Below are positions 52,073 through 60,743 of a stretch of 64,000 nt of DNA, piece by piece. The notes beneath the pieces are model-generated. The model was given only the letters and a program-made list of their open reading frames with translations. It was not told where the DNA came from and searched no databases. Within the stretch, counting starts at the first letter, position 1. The number at the start of each line of letters is the position of its first letter. The translations under genes were made by a program, and so were the position numbers. The stretch is from Haliscomenobacter hydrossis DSM 1100 (lineage in GTDB: Bacteria; Bacteroidota; Bacteroidia; Chitinophagales; Saprospiraceae). The stretch spans positions 1,984,001 to 2,048,000 of the forward strand of contig NC_015510.1 of the NCBI RefSeq assembly GCF_000212735.1, in the 5' to 3' direction.

Positions 52073-53587
52073 CTATTTGATGTTGTAAATGCGCAGCTTG
52101 TTGTAGAGGGTCTTTCGATCGATCCCCAACAATTGAGCTGCTTTACTCTTATTGAACCGCGTTTGATACAACACTTGCATGATCATTTGGTATTCAGCAC
52201 CTTGCGCGATTGATTTCAGGTCGGTGTGTGCCGGAATAGCAGGCGTTTCCGGTACAGGCGTTGGCAATGGGATAGCGGCAGGTCTGATTTCCGGAATTGG
52301 AGGCAGCACTAAAGACTCCACTTTTTCTACTGGTTCCAGGTCTTTGCCCTCCTCTATCCCCAAGCGCTTGTAGTAGGCTATTTCAAAAGGCAGAGATTTG
52401 GACTCCACCCAAGGGCCATCGGTGAGTAGAGCGGCACGTTTGATGACATTTTTGAGTTCACGGATATTGCCATACCAAGGGTAATTCATAAAAATCTGCT
52501 CCACTTCGGCTGTAAATCCTTTGAGCTCTCGGTTGAGCTCTAGTGCCGTTTGACGCAGGAACTGCAGGGCAAAAAGTACAATGTCTTCGCGGCGCTCGCG
52601 CAAGGCAGGCATCTCGATGCTGAATTCGTTGAAGCGATGGTAGAGGTCTTCCCGGAATTTTCCTTTCCGGCAGGCATCCATCAGACGTTCGTTGCTGGCG
52701 ATGATGATGCGCACATCCAGGGCAATTTCTTTGGTTCCGCCAATGCGTTTCACCCGGCGCTCCTGCACCACCCTCAACAGCGATACTTGCACATCGTAGG
52801 GCAAATTGGCTACCTCATCAAGGAAAATTGTACCGCCGTTGGCCAATTCGAAATGCCCAATTTTGGTCTGTAAAGCCCCCGTAAATGCCCCTTTTTCATG
52901 GCCAAAAAGCTCGCTGTTGGCCAAGTCTTTGGAGATGGCGCCACAATCCATGGCCACGAAGTGCTGATTTTTACGGGAACTGCGATCGTGAATCATGCGG
53001 GCAACAGATTCTTTGCCCGCGCCACTTTCACCGTAAATAATCACGCTGTAATTGGTAGGTGCCACCAGGTCAATTTGTTTGTACAAAGCTTGTGCAAGCG
53101 GGCTTTGCCCAATGATGTATCCATTGTCGACGGGTACATTCGACGGTTTGGGTTTAAGGGGCTTGGTCTTTTCTATCTCTGCGGTGCTCGAATTGGCAGC
53201 TGCGTATGCAGTGTCGTTTTTTGGCCCCACCAGTGCTCGCTGAATGCTCAGCAGAATTTCGTCGGGAACGATGGGTTTGGTAATGTAGTCCAGCGCACCT
53301 TGTTTCATTACATTGACCGCAGTGCGGATATCCGAATATCCGGTCATGACCAATACCGGAAGCGCGGGGTGGTGTTCGCGAAAGTGTGCCAATAGCTGAG
53401 TGCCGTCCATATCCCCCAGCCTGAAATCAGTGATCGCCAAATCGTGTTCCTGGGCTTCAGCAGCAGCGATACCCGCAGCCCCACTGTGGGCCGTCACAAC
53501 CTCGTACCCTTTGCGGCTTAAGAACCGCTGGAGCAGCGTACACAGATCCAGATCATCGTCAATTACAAGGATTTTTGCTTGGCTCAT
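52073..53587 (-). CDS. sigma-54-dependent transcriptional activator (NtrC-like response regulator)
   Basis: The protein has 504 residues. The receiver (1-120) has Asp10/Asp11 and [12 protein letters not shown] with the acceptor Asp. The AAA+ domain has Walker [17 protein letters not shown], the sigma-54 contact loop [19 protein letters not shown] (Walker B) and the R-finger region [12 protein letters not shown]. The C-terminus is a Fis-type HTH ([26 protein letters not shown]). It opens sigma-54 promoters after phosphorylation. Its start overlaps the rpoN stop by four bases (ATGA), so activator and sigma factor are translated together. A Pro-rich linker (about 430-460) joins AAA+ and HTH. Confidence 0.96.
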   Translation of the reverse strand: MSQAKILVIDDDLDLCTLLQRFLSRKGYEVVTAHSGAAGIAAAEAQEHDLAITDFRLGDMDGTQLLAHFREHHPALPVLVMTGYSDIRTAVNVMKQGALDYITKPIVPDEILLSIQRALVGPKNDTAYAAANSSTAEIEKTKPLKPKPSNVPVDNGYIIGQSPLAQALYKQIDLVAPTNYSVIIYGESGAGKESVARMIHDRSSRKNQHFVAMDCGAISKDLANSELFGHEKGAFTGALQTKIGHFELANGGTIFLDEVANLPYDVQVSLLRVVQERRVKRIGGTKEIALDVRIIIASNERLMDACRKGKFREDLYHRFNEFSIEMPALRERREDIVLFALQFLRQTALELNRELKGFTAEVEQIFMNYPWYGNIRELKNVIKRAALLTDGPWVESKSLPFEIAYYKRLGIEEGKDLEPVEKVESLVLPPIPEIRPAAIPLPTPVPETPAIPAHTDLKSIAQGAEYQMIMQVLYQTRFNKSKAAQLLGIDRKTLYNKLRIYNIK

Positions 53588-55038
53588 ACCAGTTTTCGCA
53601 TTTTAGCTGAAGGGATGTGTAAAATTTCTCGGTATTTGGCAATGGTTCGGCGCGCCAGTATGTAACCCTGTTCCGCCAGTTTTTCAACAATTTCCTGGTC
53701 GGAAATAGGGTGCAGTTTGTCTTCCCCGGCAATGATCGTTTCAATACAATCCATAATTTCTTTGTTGGTAACCAGGTTGCCATCAGCTTTGGCCATACCC
53801 TGATTAAACAGCGATTTTAAATGAACAACGCCAAAATCCGTTTGGGCATATTTGGAGCTGGTCACGCGTGAAATGGTTGAAACGTCGAATCCGGTTTGTT
53901 CCGCTACATCTTTCAAACCCATGGGCCGCATGCGCTTGGGGTCTCCAGATTCAAAATACTCGGGTTGTAGGTTTACAATGGCTTGCATGGTCAGGAGCAT
54001 GGAGTTTTCACGCAGGCGAATCATGTCCAGAAACCAAACTGCCGAATTGAGCTTGGATTTCATGTACTGCACAGTGGTTTGTTGGGGGCCGGCGGGTTTT
54101 GAAGCGCGCAACTGATCGAGTTTTGCCATCATACCCGGGCTGAGTCGCAACTCCATATTGCTGTTCAGGAGGGCAACTTTAAACGTGTCGTCCTCCGTTT
54201 TTTCCACAATCAACTCTGGAATGATGTTTTGATTTTTGTACAGCAGGCGCTCATCCGTGTCGATGGGTTTGGGGTTGAGTTTGGTGATGAGCTCGATGGC
54301 GTCCTTTACCTCGGCGGAGGTAATGCCCAGCGCCGCTACAATGGTCGGATAATTCCGCGCAGCCACGTCGTTGAGGTGTGCGTTGACAATGCGCCAGGCG
54401 TGTTGAATGTGTGGAGTATGGTTGGATTTGGCTTCGATTTGCAGCAACAAACATTCCCGCAGATCGCGCGCGCCTACCCCGGTAGGTTCCAGGGATTGTA
54501 CCGTTTCCAATTGGGCTTGCAACTCGTCGTCTGATACCAATATTTGGTGTAAAAACGACAAATTATCGGCAAGATCCTCCGATGGAATGCGCAAGTAACC
54601 ATCGTCGTCCAGGCTGTCTACGATGTAGTTGGCCACTAAAAGTTCGCGCTCGGAAAGTACCTGAGCCGTCAATTGTTGGCGCAATTGTTCGCGGAAATCA
54701 TTTTGTTCGACCAGATTTGTCAAAAAAGGGGACTCCTCAGCAGATTTTCGTTCAACTACGCTATGGTAATCCGGGGTATGATCATCTTGTTGGTAGCCTT
54801 CCAAGTAACCACCCCGCTCATCTTCGATGCGGGTATCGTTTTCTGGGTTGCTTTCAGGAGGGTTTTTTAATTCTACAGCGGAGGCGCTGGCTTCAAGAAT
54901 CGGGTTATCTTCCAGCTCATCACGAATTTTTTGCTCCAATTCCAAGGGATTGCATTGGATGAAGTTCAGCAATTGGATTTGCTGAGGAGACAGTTTCAAC
55001 AACTGCTTTTGACCGATTTGCTGATTTTGGCGTATCAT
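53584..55038 (-). CDS. rpoN: RNA polymerase sigma-54 factor RpoN
   Basis: The protein has 484 residues from the ATG at 55038 (MIRQNQQIGQKQLLKLSPQQIQLLNFIQ); 34 upstream codons are not conserved. Region I is the Gln/Leu-rich start, an acidic spacer follows (EDERGGYLEGYQQDDHTPD), then the core-binding domain with GVGARDLRECLLLQIE and MKSKLNSAVWFLDMIRLRENS. The HTH is VAEQTGFDVSTISRVTSSKY and the RpoN box is ARRTIAKYREILHIPSA. Complete. It is the first gene of an operon with its activator and two kinases, which is rarer than the usual link to lptB/hpf genes. It points to a dedicated sigma-54 signalling unit. Confidence 0.97.
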   Translation of the reverse strand: MIRQNQQIGQKQLLKLSPQQIQLLNFIQCNPLELEQKIRDELEDNPILEASASAVELKNPPESNPENDTRIEDERGGYLEGYQQDDHTPDYHSVVERKSAEESPFLTNLVEQNDFREQLRQQLTAQVLSERELLVANYIVDSLDDDGYLRIPSEDLADNLSFLHQILVSDDELQAQLETVQSLEPTGVGARDLRECLLLQIEAKSNHTPHIQHAWRIVNAHLNDVAARNYPTIVAALGITSAEVKDAIELITKLNPKPIDTDERLLYKNQNIIPELIVEKTEDDTFKVALLNSNMELRLSPGMMAKLDQLRASKPAGPQQTTVQYMKSKLNSAVWFLDMIRLRENSMLLTMQAIVNLQPEYFESGDPKRMRPMGLKDVAEQTGFDVSTISRVTSSKYAQTDFGVVHLKSLFNQGMAKADGNLVTNKEIMDCIETIIAGEDKLHPISDQEIVEKLAEQGYILARRTIAKYREILHIPSAKMRKLV

Positions 55039-55235
55039 TACCAATAGTCTAAAAAAAATGTACCAGTCATTCAAACTCCTCAATTCGGGGAATATTGTAG
55101 AAAAATATTTACAATTTGGGGAATGACATTTTGGGTACAACTTATGTCTTTTTAATGACGTTGTATCTTCAATTCTAAGCTACTAAACTTCATAAACTGT
55201 AAAATACTTTCCCTCACCTATTTTCATTTGATTGG

Positions 55236-56639
55236 ATGCGATCCTCAATAGTTTATCTCTTTGTGGGATTTTTTGTATCGATTCTGCTCCTGATTGGGGT
55301 AGGCATCTATTGGTACAGTACTTTTCTAAACTGGAAAAAAGCCAATCAGGTACTGGAGCACAATTTTGAAATCCTCCAACAAACTGAAGATGTCCTCTCT
55401 TTGTTAAAAGACATTGAAGCGGGGGAGCGAGGATACATCATCACCAGAGACTGGTCTTTTTTTGAACCATTCCAACTTGCGAGAATCGAATTACCCAAAC
55501 AATTGGATCATTTGGATGCGTTGATGGCAGATACCAAAACGCAGCAAAACCGCATGAATAAGCTGCGTCTGCTGGTGCAAAAGCGCATTTATTATGCCAA
55601 AAAAGCCGTGAATGCCGCACTGGCCGATCCGCAGGTAGACCCACACCTCAAAGTAATATACATGCGGAAAGGTAAAGAAACCATGGATTCGATGCGTTTG
55701 CAGGTACAGGAGCTCAAACACACCGAATTGGCCAAACGCCCTTCCCTGAGCCTGCACAAGGTGAAATTTGCACTACAATCAACCATCGCTTTGGTACTTT
55801 CTTTTGGCCTTAGTTTGGCCTTGTTCATAGGCACCTTTTACAAAATGATGCAAGAATTGTTTCGGCGCATAAAAACAGAAAAACAACTGGAACGGAACCT
55901 CACGGCCTTGGAACAAAGCAACCAGCACCTCGATGCTTTTAATTACGTCACCGTTCATCACTTGCAAGAACCCTTGCGCAAACTCAACATTTTTTGTGAT
56001 CGCCTCCAGCAGAAATACCACGATGAACTCCCGGCTGATGTGCAATTTTTGGTACAAAAACTCAATGGCTCTGCCTTGGAAATGCGCGAATTGATCCAAG
56101 ATTTGACGACTTACACTGCGTTGGGGAAACAAAGTGATCCGCAAGAGCATGTTGAGTTGGAGCTGGAAAGTATTGTTGAAGCGGTAGTGGAAGAATATGC
56201 CGAAGAAATTGCCGAAAAAAATGCTTACCTTGACGTTGAACATCCGCTGCCTTCCATCATCGGAAACCCGGAGCAGTTGCGTTTGCTTTTTACCCACTTG
56301 TTGACCAATAGTCTAAAATTTTCCAAGCCAGATGTACCACTACAGATTCGCATTACCTCCTCTTCTGCTTCAGGCCGCGCAATTCCTGGCGTATTGGAAC
56401 GAGACCACGACCGCAGTTTTCAGCAAATCAACTTTTCCGACAATGGCATTGGTATTGACAAAAAATACATGCATGTAATCTTTGAGTTGTTTCAACGTTT
56501 GAATAAAGACAAACAAATCCCCGGAACAGGTGTTGGATTGACCATTTGTAAAAAAATAATCTTAAACCACGATGGCTATATTGCCGTGAGAAGCGAGCCA
56601 AATCAAGGAACTACCTTTATGCTATTTTTTCCCCTTTAA
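55236..56639 (+). CDS. CHASE3-domain sensor histidine kinase with atypical H-box
   Basis: The protein has 467 residues. TM1 is about 5-27 (IVYLFVGFFVSILLLIGVGIYWY), a CHASE3 domain follows (about 30-180; LSLLKDIEAGERGYIITRDWSFFEPF), then TM2 (about 186-206; ALVLSFGLSLALFIGTFY). The dimerisation helix carries VHHLQEPLRKL: His241 is in place, but the residue after it, normally Asp or Glu, is His242. The ATPase domain has NSLKFS (N), FSDNGIGID (G1), FQRLN and GTGVGLTICKK (G2), so it should bind ATP. It senses outside the membrane through CHASE3 and is divergent from the rpoN operon. A response regulator gene follows 20 bases later. Confidence 0.93.
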   Translation: MRSSIVYLFVGFFVSILLLIGVGIYWYSTFLNWKKANQVLEHNFEILQQTEDVLSLLKDIEAGERGYIITRDWSFFEPFQLARIELPKQLDHLDALMADTKTQQNRMNKLRLLVQKRIYYAKKAVNAALADPQVDPHLKVIYMRKGKETMDSMRLQVQELKHTELAKRPSLSLHKVKFALQSTIALVLSFGLSLALFIGTFYKMMQELFRRIKTEKQLERNLTALEQSNQHLDAFNYVTVHHLQEPLRKLNIFCDRLQQKYHDELPADVQFLVQKLNGSALEMRELIQDLTTYTALGKQSDPQEHVELELESIVEAVVEEYAEEIAEKNAYLDVEHPLPSIIGNPEQLRLLFTHLLTNSLKFSKPDVPLQIRITSSSASGRAIPGVLERDHDRSFQQINFSDNGIGIDKKYMHVIFELFQRLNKDKQIPGTGVGLTICKKIILNHDGYIAVRSEPNQGTTFMLFFPL

Positions 56640-56659
56640 ACCAAAAAAACAGTACGTTT

Positions 56660-57094
56660 ATGCCCAAAAAAACCTTCCGAATTCTATTGGTAGACGATGA
56701 TCCGGATGACCGTTACCTGCTTCAAACCGCGTTTGAAGAAAGTGCAACGCCTTGTCAACTGGATTATGTGGAAGACGGAGATGAAATATTTGATTACCTA
56801 GACAAACACCTACAGCCCGACTCCAACGTCGAGCAACTTCCAGATTTGATTTTGTTGGATTTGAATATGCCCAAAAAGAATGGTTGGCAAGTATTGAATG
56901 AACTCAAGCAGTCTCCACTTTTTCGCCACATCCCGGTGATTATTCTCACCACGTCCAAATCGCCCGAACATGTGCGCAAGTCTTATCATCTCGGAGCGAG
57001 TTCTTTTATTTCTAAACCTTCTTCCTTCAGTAACTTGGTAGAAGTAACCAAAATCCTGGGGAAATATTGGATTGATGTGGTTACGTTTGTTTAA
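56660..57094 (+). CDS. single-domain response regulator (Rcp1-like)
   Basis: The protein has 144 residues, all one receiver domain: Asp12-Asp14 in LVDDDPDDR, Asp67 in LILLDLNMPKKNGW as acceptor, ILTTSKSP with Thr/Ser switch, and SFISKPSSF with the Lys. The extra loop around 45-58 (LQPDSNVEQLP) and DLNMPKKNGW are marks of the Rcp1-like group that pair with phytochrome-type or CHASE3 kinases. It lacks an output domain and so must act by binding another protein or by phospho-relay. The kinase gene before it is the probable partner. Confidence 0.95.
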   Translation: MPKKTFRILLVDDDPDDRYLLQTAFEESATPCQLDYVEDGDEIFDYLDKHLQPDSNVEQLPDLILLDLNMPKKNGWQVLNELKQSPLFRHIPVIILTTSKSPEHVRKSYHLGASSFISKPSSFSNLVEVTKILGKYWIDVVTFV

Positions 57095-57154
57095 GTGCCC
57101 TACGTACCCCTGCCACCGTATCACGGATTGTTTCCCTGACTTCAGCCCAGGAAA

Positions 57155-57478
57155 TTACCCCTTTTTACTACCTATTAGTCGACTAAGGTTTTCAGCTTTC
57201 TGTAAAATCCAGGGCATCGCTATGCGCAGGATGAGTGCTGTAATCGGATGGCGAGCCAATTTGTTGGGCATTGCGGTGAGGGCCAATTTGGTCACTTGGG
57301 TGGCCAATCCACGGTCTTGGATCGACTCGGTGGCTTGTTCTATAACCGACTTCAGCAGTTGAAGGGGCTGCAAGGAAGATTTTATGGCGTCCATCTCCTG
57401 TTTAATTCCACGGGTTTGATCTTCCAGTCGCGCCAGCAAGCGGTAACGTTCGGCCTGGATTTCAGGAATCTGCTTCAT
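57155..57478 (-). CDS. small helical protein of the YtxH/holin stress operon
   Basis: The protein has 107 residues, starting with ATG at 57478 inside the end of the holin-like gene (17-base overlap), so it is translated with it. It is helical and basic: LARLEDQTRGIKQEMDAIKSSLQPLQLLKSVIEQATESIQ, then KLALTAMPNKLARHPITALILRIAMPWILQKAE with one weak hydrophobic helix. No family name is sure; it resembles the third gene of YtxH/phage-holin-like trios in Bacteroidota. It is probably bound at the inner membrane. Transcription runs towards the response regulator gene, convergent. Confidence 0.65.
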   Translation of the reverse strand: MKQIPEIQAERYRLLARLEDQTRGIKQEMDAIKSSLQPLQLLKSVIEQATESIQDRGLATQVTKLALTAMPNKLARHPITALILRIAMPWILQKAENLSRLIGSKKG

Positions 57479-57842
57479 CACTGGTGTTGTTTTCCTGGAT
57501 TAATTTAAAGATGGTTTGCATCAAGATTTTCCGCACAAAATTGCGGGTGATGGCAATGGTCAAACCCGATAATAACAAAAAGATACCGGCTACAAAAAAA
57601 TAACCCAAAGCGGGCGCATTGAGCTGTGATCCTATCCAGATGGCGGCCCCTATGCCTATAAACAATAGGGTGATTGCGCCAAAAAATGCCCAAACCAGCA
57701 CCGAAATGATGCTTGAAGATAGGGACAAACCTTTTTCGGTGAGAGAGAGTAAAAACAAGTCCCTACGGGTGTCCAAATACTCCAAGACATGATGGAACAA
57801 TAATTCAAGATGTGATTTTTTTTCATCCGTGATGTCTTCCAT
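57462..57842 (-). CDS. phage-holin-like small membrane protein (holin-X type)
   Basis: The protein has 126 residues from the ATG at 57842 (MEDITDEKKSHLELL); 29 upstream codons are not conserved. A charged N-terminus of about 45 residues precedes two membrane spans (ISVLVWAFFGAITLLFIGIGAAIWIG and ALGYFFVAGIFLLLSGLTIAI), a layout known as actinobacterial-type holin-X. Such proteins are envelope stress genes rather than lysis genes in most bacteria. It is the middle gene of a YtxH-led operon. Confidence 0.75.
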   Translation of the reverse strand: MEDITDEKKSHLELLFHHVLEYLDTRRDLFLLSLTEKGLSLSSSIISVLVWAFFGAITLLFIGIGAAIWIGSQLNAPALGYFFVAGIFLLLSGLTIAITRNFVRKILMQTIFKLIQENNTSDEADS

Positions 57843-57966
57843 ACTGACCCGGTTTGTAGATGTGAATAAAAAAGCCTTAAAGAACGGAAGCAAAATAATT
57901 TCGCTTCCATTCCCAGGCAACAAACGCACTCAAAATGATAATGAAATCCCGATTATAAAAACTCGC

Positions 57967-58386
57967 TTACGAGAAATGGTTTTGCAAATCATTGACGGCA
58001 GAGCGGCCTTCTTTTACTGCTTGTTTGCCTATTTTTTTGCCATCTTCACTCACTTCTTCCAGGGTGTTTTCTGCTTCGTTGGCCAGGGCTGAGGCTTTGT
58101 TTTTGGTAGTAGACCACCAGGCGGCACCTCTTTTCAGAATGTGGCTGATAAAATCATCAACTTCATTGGCGGCAATTCCAGCGTCAGATTCAAGTTTGTT
58201 TTTGGTTTTGAACCAGCTCTGTTTGCCTTCTTTGATGAGCTCATCCATATAATCAACCGATTGATTCTTTGCTTTCAGAATTTTTTTGCGGGTTTCTTCA
58301 CCAGAAGTGGGTGCAAAAAGAATACCCAACGCGGCGCCAGTCGCAGCACCAGCAACAAACAAAGCCAAAAGATTTTTAGTAGACAT
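57967..58386 (-). CDS. YtxH-like envelope stress protein
   Basis: The protein has 139 residues. The N-terminal span (LLALFVAGAATGAALGILFAPTSGEETRKKI) with its glycine-rich helix and FAPTSGEETR is the mark of YtxH/gas-vesicle-like proteins. The rest is a long charged helix (LIKEGKQSWFKTKNKLESDAG; ALANEAENTLEEVSEDGKKIG). Members are induced by general stress in many bacteria. First gene of the leftward trio; upstream DNA (58387-58721) should hold its promoter. Confidence 0.88.
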   Translation of the reverse strand: MSTKNLLALFVAGAATGAALGILFAPTSGEETRKKILKAKNQSVDYMDELIKEGKQSWFKTKNKLESDAGIAANEVDDFISHILKRGAAWWSTTKNKASALANEAENTLEEVSEDGKKIGKQAVKEGRSAVNDLQNHFS

Positions 58387-58721
58387 GGTGTGGTGATTTT
58401 AAGTTAACAAATACGCAAATTCGGTACTGCTCGTTTTTAAGGGGAGCAATTGATTCGCCGTGCTTACCCTCCATCAGCTAATAAAGATGTGCCAGCCAAA
58501 AAGTGTGGCGATAATTTGTTCTTTTGTGGAAAAGTGTAGAAAATAATCCTCAAGCGCCCCAGAATGGGAAGGATTAGGGTGCAATTTTTTCCGGTTTACT
58601 GGTTTTTTTAATGTTTTCAGGAAAACAAGCCTGGAACAACTTTTGCTTATAATGCTTGTAATATGAGGTTAATGCACTATTTTTCACTGCACTTAATTAG
58701 CACCATTGCAAACAAATACAA
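58387..58721. other. divergent intergenic region, no gene seen
   Basis: The 335 bases between the YtxH start and the receiver start hold only AT-rich DNA with a weak hairpin (GCTCGTTTTTAAGGGGAGC near 58427) and no clean TTG-N20-TAnnTTTG. It probably holds promoters for both genes. Confidence 0.4.
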
Positions 58722-59069
58722 ATGAAAACCAATAAAACTTTGCTCATTATTGATGATGAAGTAGATGTATGTACGCTCTTAAGGCGCAGTTTCCGGGGAG
58801 AATTCAAAATTGTGGAAGCTGCGTATTTGCTGAATGACGCACTGAGCCTGGCCGAGCGCATTCACCCGGATATCGTTTTACTCGACAACAATCTGCCGGA
58901 TGGCCAGGGTATCGATTTCATTCAGCGGTTTAAGTCCATTAATCCATCCATGCGCATTGTGGTCATCAGCGCCATGGACTTGCATAGCGAGGCCATAGCG
59001 GCCGGTGCCAATGCCTTTTTGGGCAAACCCTTGAAGATGGAAGCGATTCGGGAGGCGATTTGTGCGTGA
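58722..59069 (+). CDS. single-domain response regulator
   Basis: The protein has 115 residues, one receiver domain: Asp11-Asp12 in IIDDEVDV, Asp55 in IVLLDNNLPDGQGI as acceptor, VISAMD with the Ser switch and FLGKPLK with the Lys. It has no output domain. It stands alone, with no kinase beside it, though the rpoN/CHASE3 block is about 1.6 kb away, and may be part of that network. After its stop comes the symporter fragment. Confidence 0.92.
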   Translation: MKTNKTLLIIDDEVDVCTLLRRSFRGEFKIVEAAYLLNDALSLAERIHPDIVLLDNNLPDGQGIDFIQRFKSINPSMRIVVISAMDLHSEAIAAGANAFLGKPLKMEAIREAICA

Positions 59070-59129
59070 GGCATTTAGTGATTTTCAGTTCAAAAAAAAG
59101 CCACAAAAGCCAGTCCTAGCCCTATAAAT

Positions 59130-59387
59130 TTACCCAACCACCTCCTCTTTCTCCTTCTCCGGCATCACGCCCTGCAATACCGCCGCGATCCCCATCACCA
59201 GCAAGCACCCGATCAGGTTCAACCACAAGTACGCTACCCGCACCGGAATTACCCAACCGAACAGGTTGAGGCTCATCTTGTATTCGCTCATCACGTACAC
59301 GACGATCACGATGATTTGGGTCAAAATGGCCGTAAGGAATGCCGCTCTACCCTTGACTTTGGGGGTGATTAGACATTTGGTCATCAA
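59130..59387 (-). pseudogene. C-terminal fragment of a sodium/solute symporter gene (displaced copy)
   Basis: On the minus strand this 258-base frame reads PKVKGRAAFLTAILTQIIVIVVYVMSEYKMSLN and onward to EKEKEEVVG, the same as the end of the symporter at the right edge with a few changes (ILTQ, KEEVVG). Upstream the match stops abruptly at about 59363, and the preceding codons (MMTKCLIT) are unrelated. The match covers about 270 bases at roughly 85-90 percent identity and includes the 3' untranslated tail down to 59091. So it is a diverged fragment, not a complete gene. Confidence 0.85.
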
Positions 59388-59410
59388 TCCTTTATAATGC
59401 TTTCAAAAAT

Positions 59411-59424
59411 TAGTACCTCACAAG
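59411..59424 (+). repeat. 14-bp direct repeat at the left edge of the ATPase cassette
   Basis: TTAGTACCTCACAA here matches TTAGTACCTTACAA at 63618-63631 in 13 of 14 bases. The two lie just inside the duplicated symporter ends, and could be attachment-site halves. Alone, 14 bases is weak evidence. Confidence 0.4.
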
Positions 59425-59474
59425 TCATGATCTCACGACCTTTCCAACTTCCAACATTATATTAAGTTTTGATT

Positions 59475-59556
59475 TTTTGACTATAAATTTGCAGTTATCA
59501 ATTTTTGACTATATTTTTGTAGTCAAAATATTTTAACTGGAAAATTATAGTCAAAA
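59475..59556 (+). promoter_or_regulatory. promoter with four TTTTGACTA operator boxes
   Basis: A TTTG (59488-59491) and TAttTTTG (59512-59519) are 20 bases apart, the perfect promoter spacing. Around it lie TTTTGACTATA (59475-59485), TTTTGACTATA (59503-59513), TAGTCAAAA (59520-59528) and TATAGTCAAAA (59546-59556). Boxes two and three form a palindrome over the -7 element; the fourth overlaps the ATG. This fits tight repression of the cassette. Confidence 0.65.
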
Positions 59557-60743
59557 TGAACAACTGGAAAAATCCTAAAATCATCGTAGGAAATGTCGCC
59601 AAAGGTGATTTTTACTTCCCTCGCTTGGACATTGAAGCCCAAATCTGGGAAGAACTAGACAAAGGGAGCCATATTTTATTGGCCGCTCCGCGCAGGGTCG
59701 GTAAAACCTCTGTCATGCTGTCCATGCTGGAAAACAGCCCCGCTGACACCCGTTGCATCTTCAAAAACATTCAGGGCGTTCAGTCGGAAGAGCAGTTTTA
59801 CCAACAGTTTTTTGAATCCATGCTGGAATGTTTGAACAAATTTCAACAAGGCATGGGCTGGTTCAAAGATCTATTCAAGCGCCTGAACATTCAGGAAATC
59901 AACTTAGAGGGCGTGAAATTCGGTGATAAAAAACCGCTAGACTACCCTGAAGAAATCCATAGGCTGTTGGTCAAGTTGAGCGAGAACAAAGTCAAAATTG
60001 TACTTTTTATGGACGAATTGCCCGAAGTACTGAACAATCTCTACAAAAAACAACAGATACAAGAAGCTAAAAGTATTTTGAACAATTTGAGAATGTGGCG
60101 ACAAAACCCGCTTTTTCACGGCTATTTTCATTTGGTTTTGGCAGGTTCAGTCGGAGTACATCACATCGTAAAAATCATCGAAGGGCGGACGGCGGACATC
60201 AACGATTTAAGCGTCATTGATTTTGAGGCATTGACGAAGGAGGAAGCCAGACAATACCTACATTGGGCAACTGGCGAGGCAACTGTACAATACAACGACG
60301 CCTTATCTGAGCACCTGCTGTCAAAAATCCACTATTTTATTCCTTATTTCATCAATTTGCTACTGGATGAAATCAACAAGGCCGCTCGTAAGTCGCAGAA
60401 TCCAAGCATTTCCAGGGCGGATATTGACGCTGCTTTTGATAAAGTGGTGAAAAACAGCGCACATTTCGAGGAATGGAAAAACCGCATTTTTGACTATTAC
60501 CCCAAACCGGAAGCTGATTTTTTAAACGAGGTGCTGACCTTTATCGCCCATTACGGGAAAATCAGCAAACAGGAACTCTACAACCTCGCCGTCAAACACC
60601 TATTGCAAAACAATTACATGACATTGGTCCGCGATCTGGAAAACGATGGCTACCTCGTGGAGCAGGGTGAGCACCACATTTACATTTCCCCTTTTTTACA
60701 AGCATTCTGGAAACAAGATAATCCTGTGTACCATGGAAAATAA
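59556..60743 (+). CDS. AAA-family ATP-binding protein, first of a pair
   Basis: The protein has 395 residues. Walker A is APRRVGKTSVM (about 44-54) and Walker B is KIVLFMDELPEVL (about 147-159), with an arginine-rich P-loop and the block FPRLDIEAQIWEEL before it. A sensor strand FHLVLAGSVGVHH and a winged-helix-like C-terminus (about 300-390; LNEVLTFIAHYGKISKQELYNLAVKH, DLENDGYLVEQGEHHIYISPFL) follow. It belongs to the STAND-like/archaeal-ATPase group. The start ATG overlaps the fourth operator box. Its stop overlaps the next start by 11 bases, so the two ATPases are made together. Function is unknown; see the cassette finding. Confidence 0.88.
   Translation: MNNWKNPKIIVGNVAKGDFYFPRLDIEAQIWEELDKGSHILLAAPRRVGKTSVMLSMLENSPADTRCIFKNIQGVQSEEQFYQQFFESMLECLNKFQQGMGWFKDLFKRLNIQEINLEGVKFGDKKPLDYPEEIHRLLVKLSENKVKIVLFMDELPEVLNNLYKKQQIQEAKSILNNLRMWRQNPLFHGYFHLVLAGSVGVHHIVKIIEGRTADINDLSVIDFEALTKEEARQYLHWATGEATVQYNDALSEHLLSKIHYFIPYFINLLLDEINKAARKSQNPSISRADIDAAFDKVVKNSAHFEEWKNRIFDYYPKPEADFLNEVLTFIAHYGKISKQELYNLAVKHLLQNNYMTLVRDLENDGYLVEQGEHHIYISPFLQAFWKQDNPVYHGK

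Noticed and set aside
57462-57842. Holin-like gene as evidence of a prophage
   Set aside because: No lysin, capsid, terminase or integrase nearby; the YtxH-led trio is a stress operon type.
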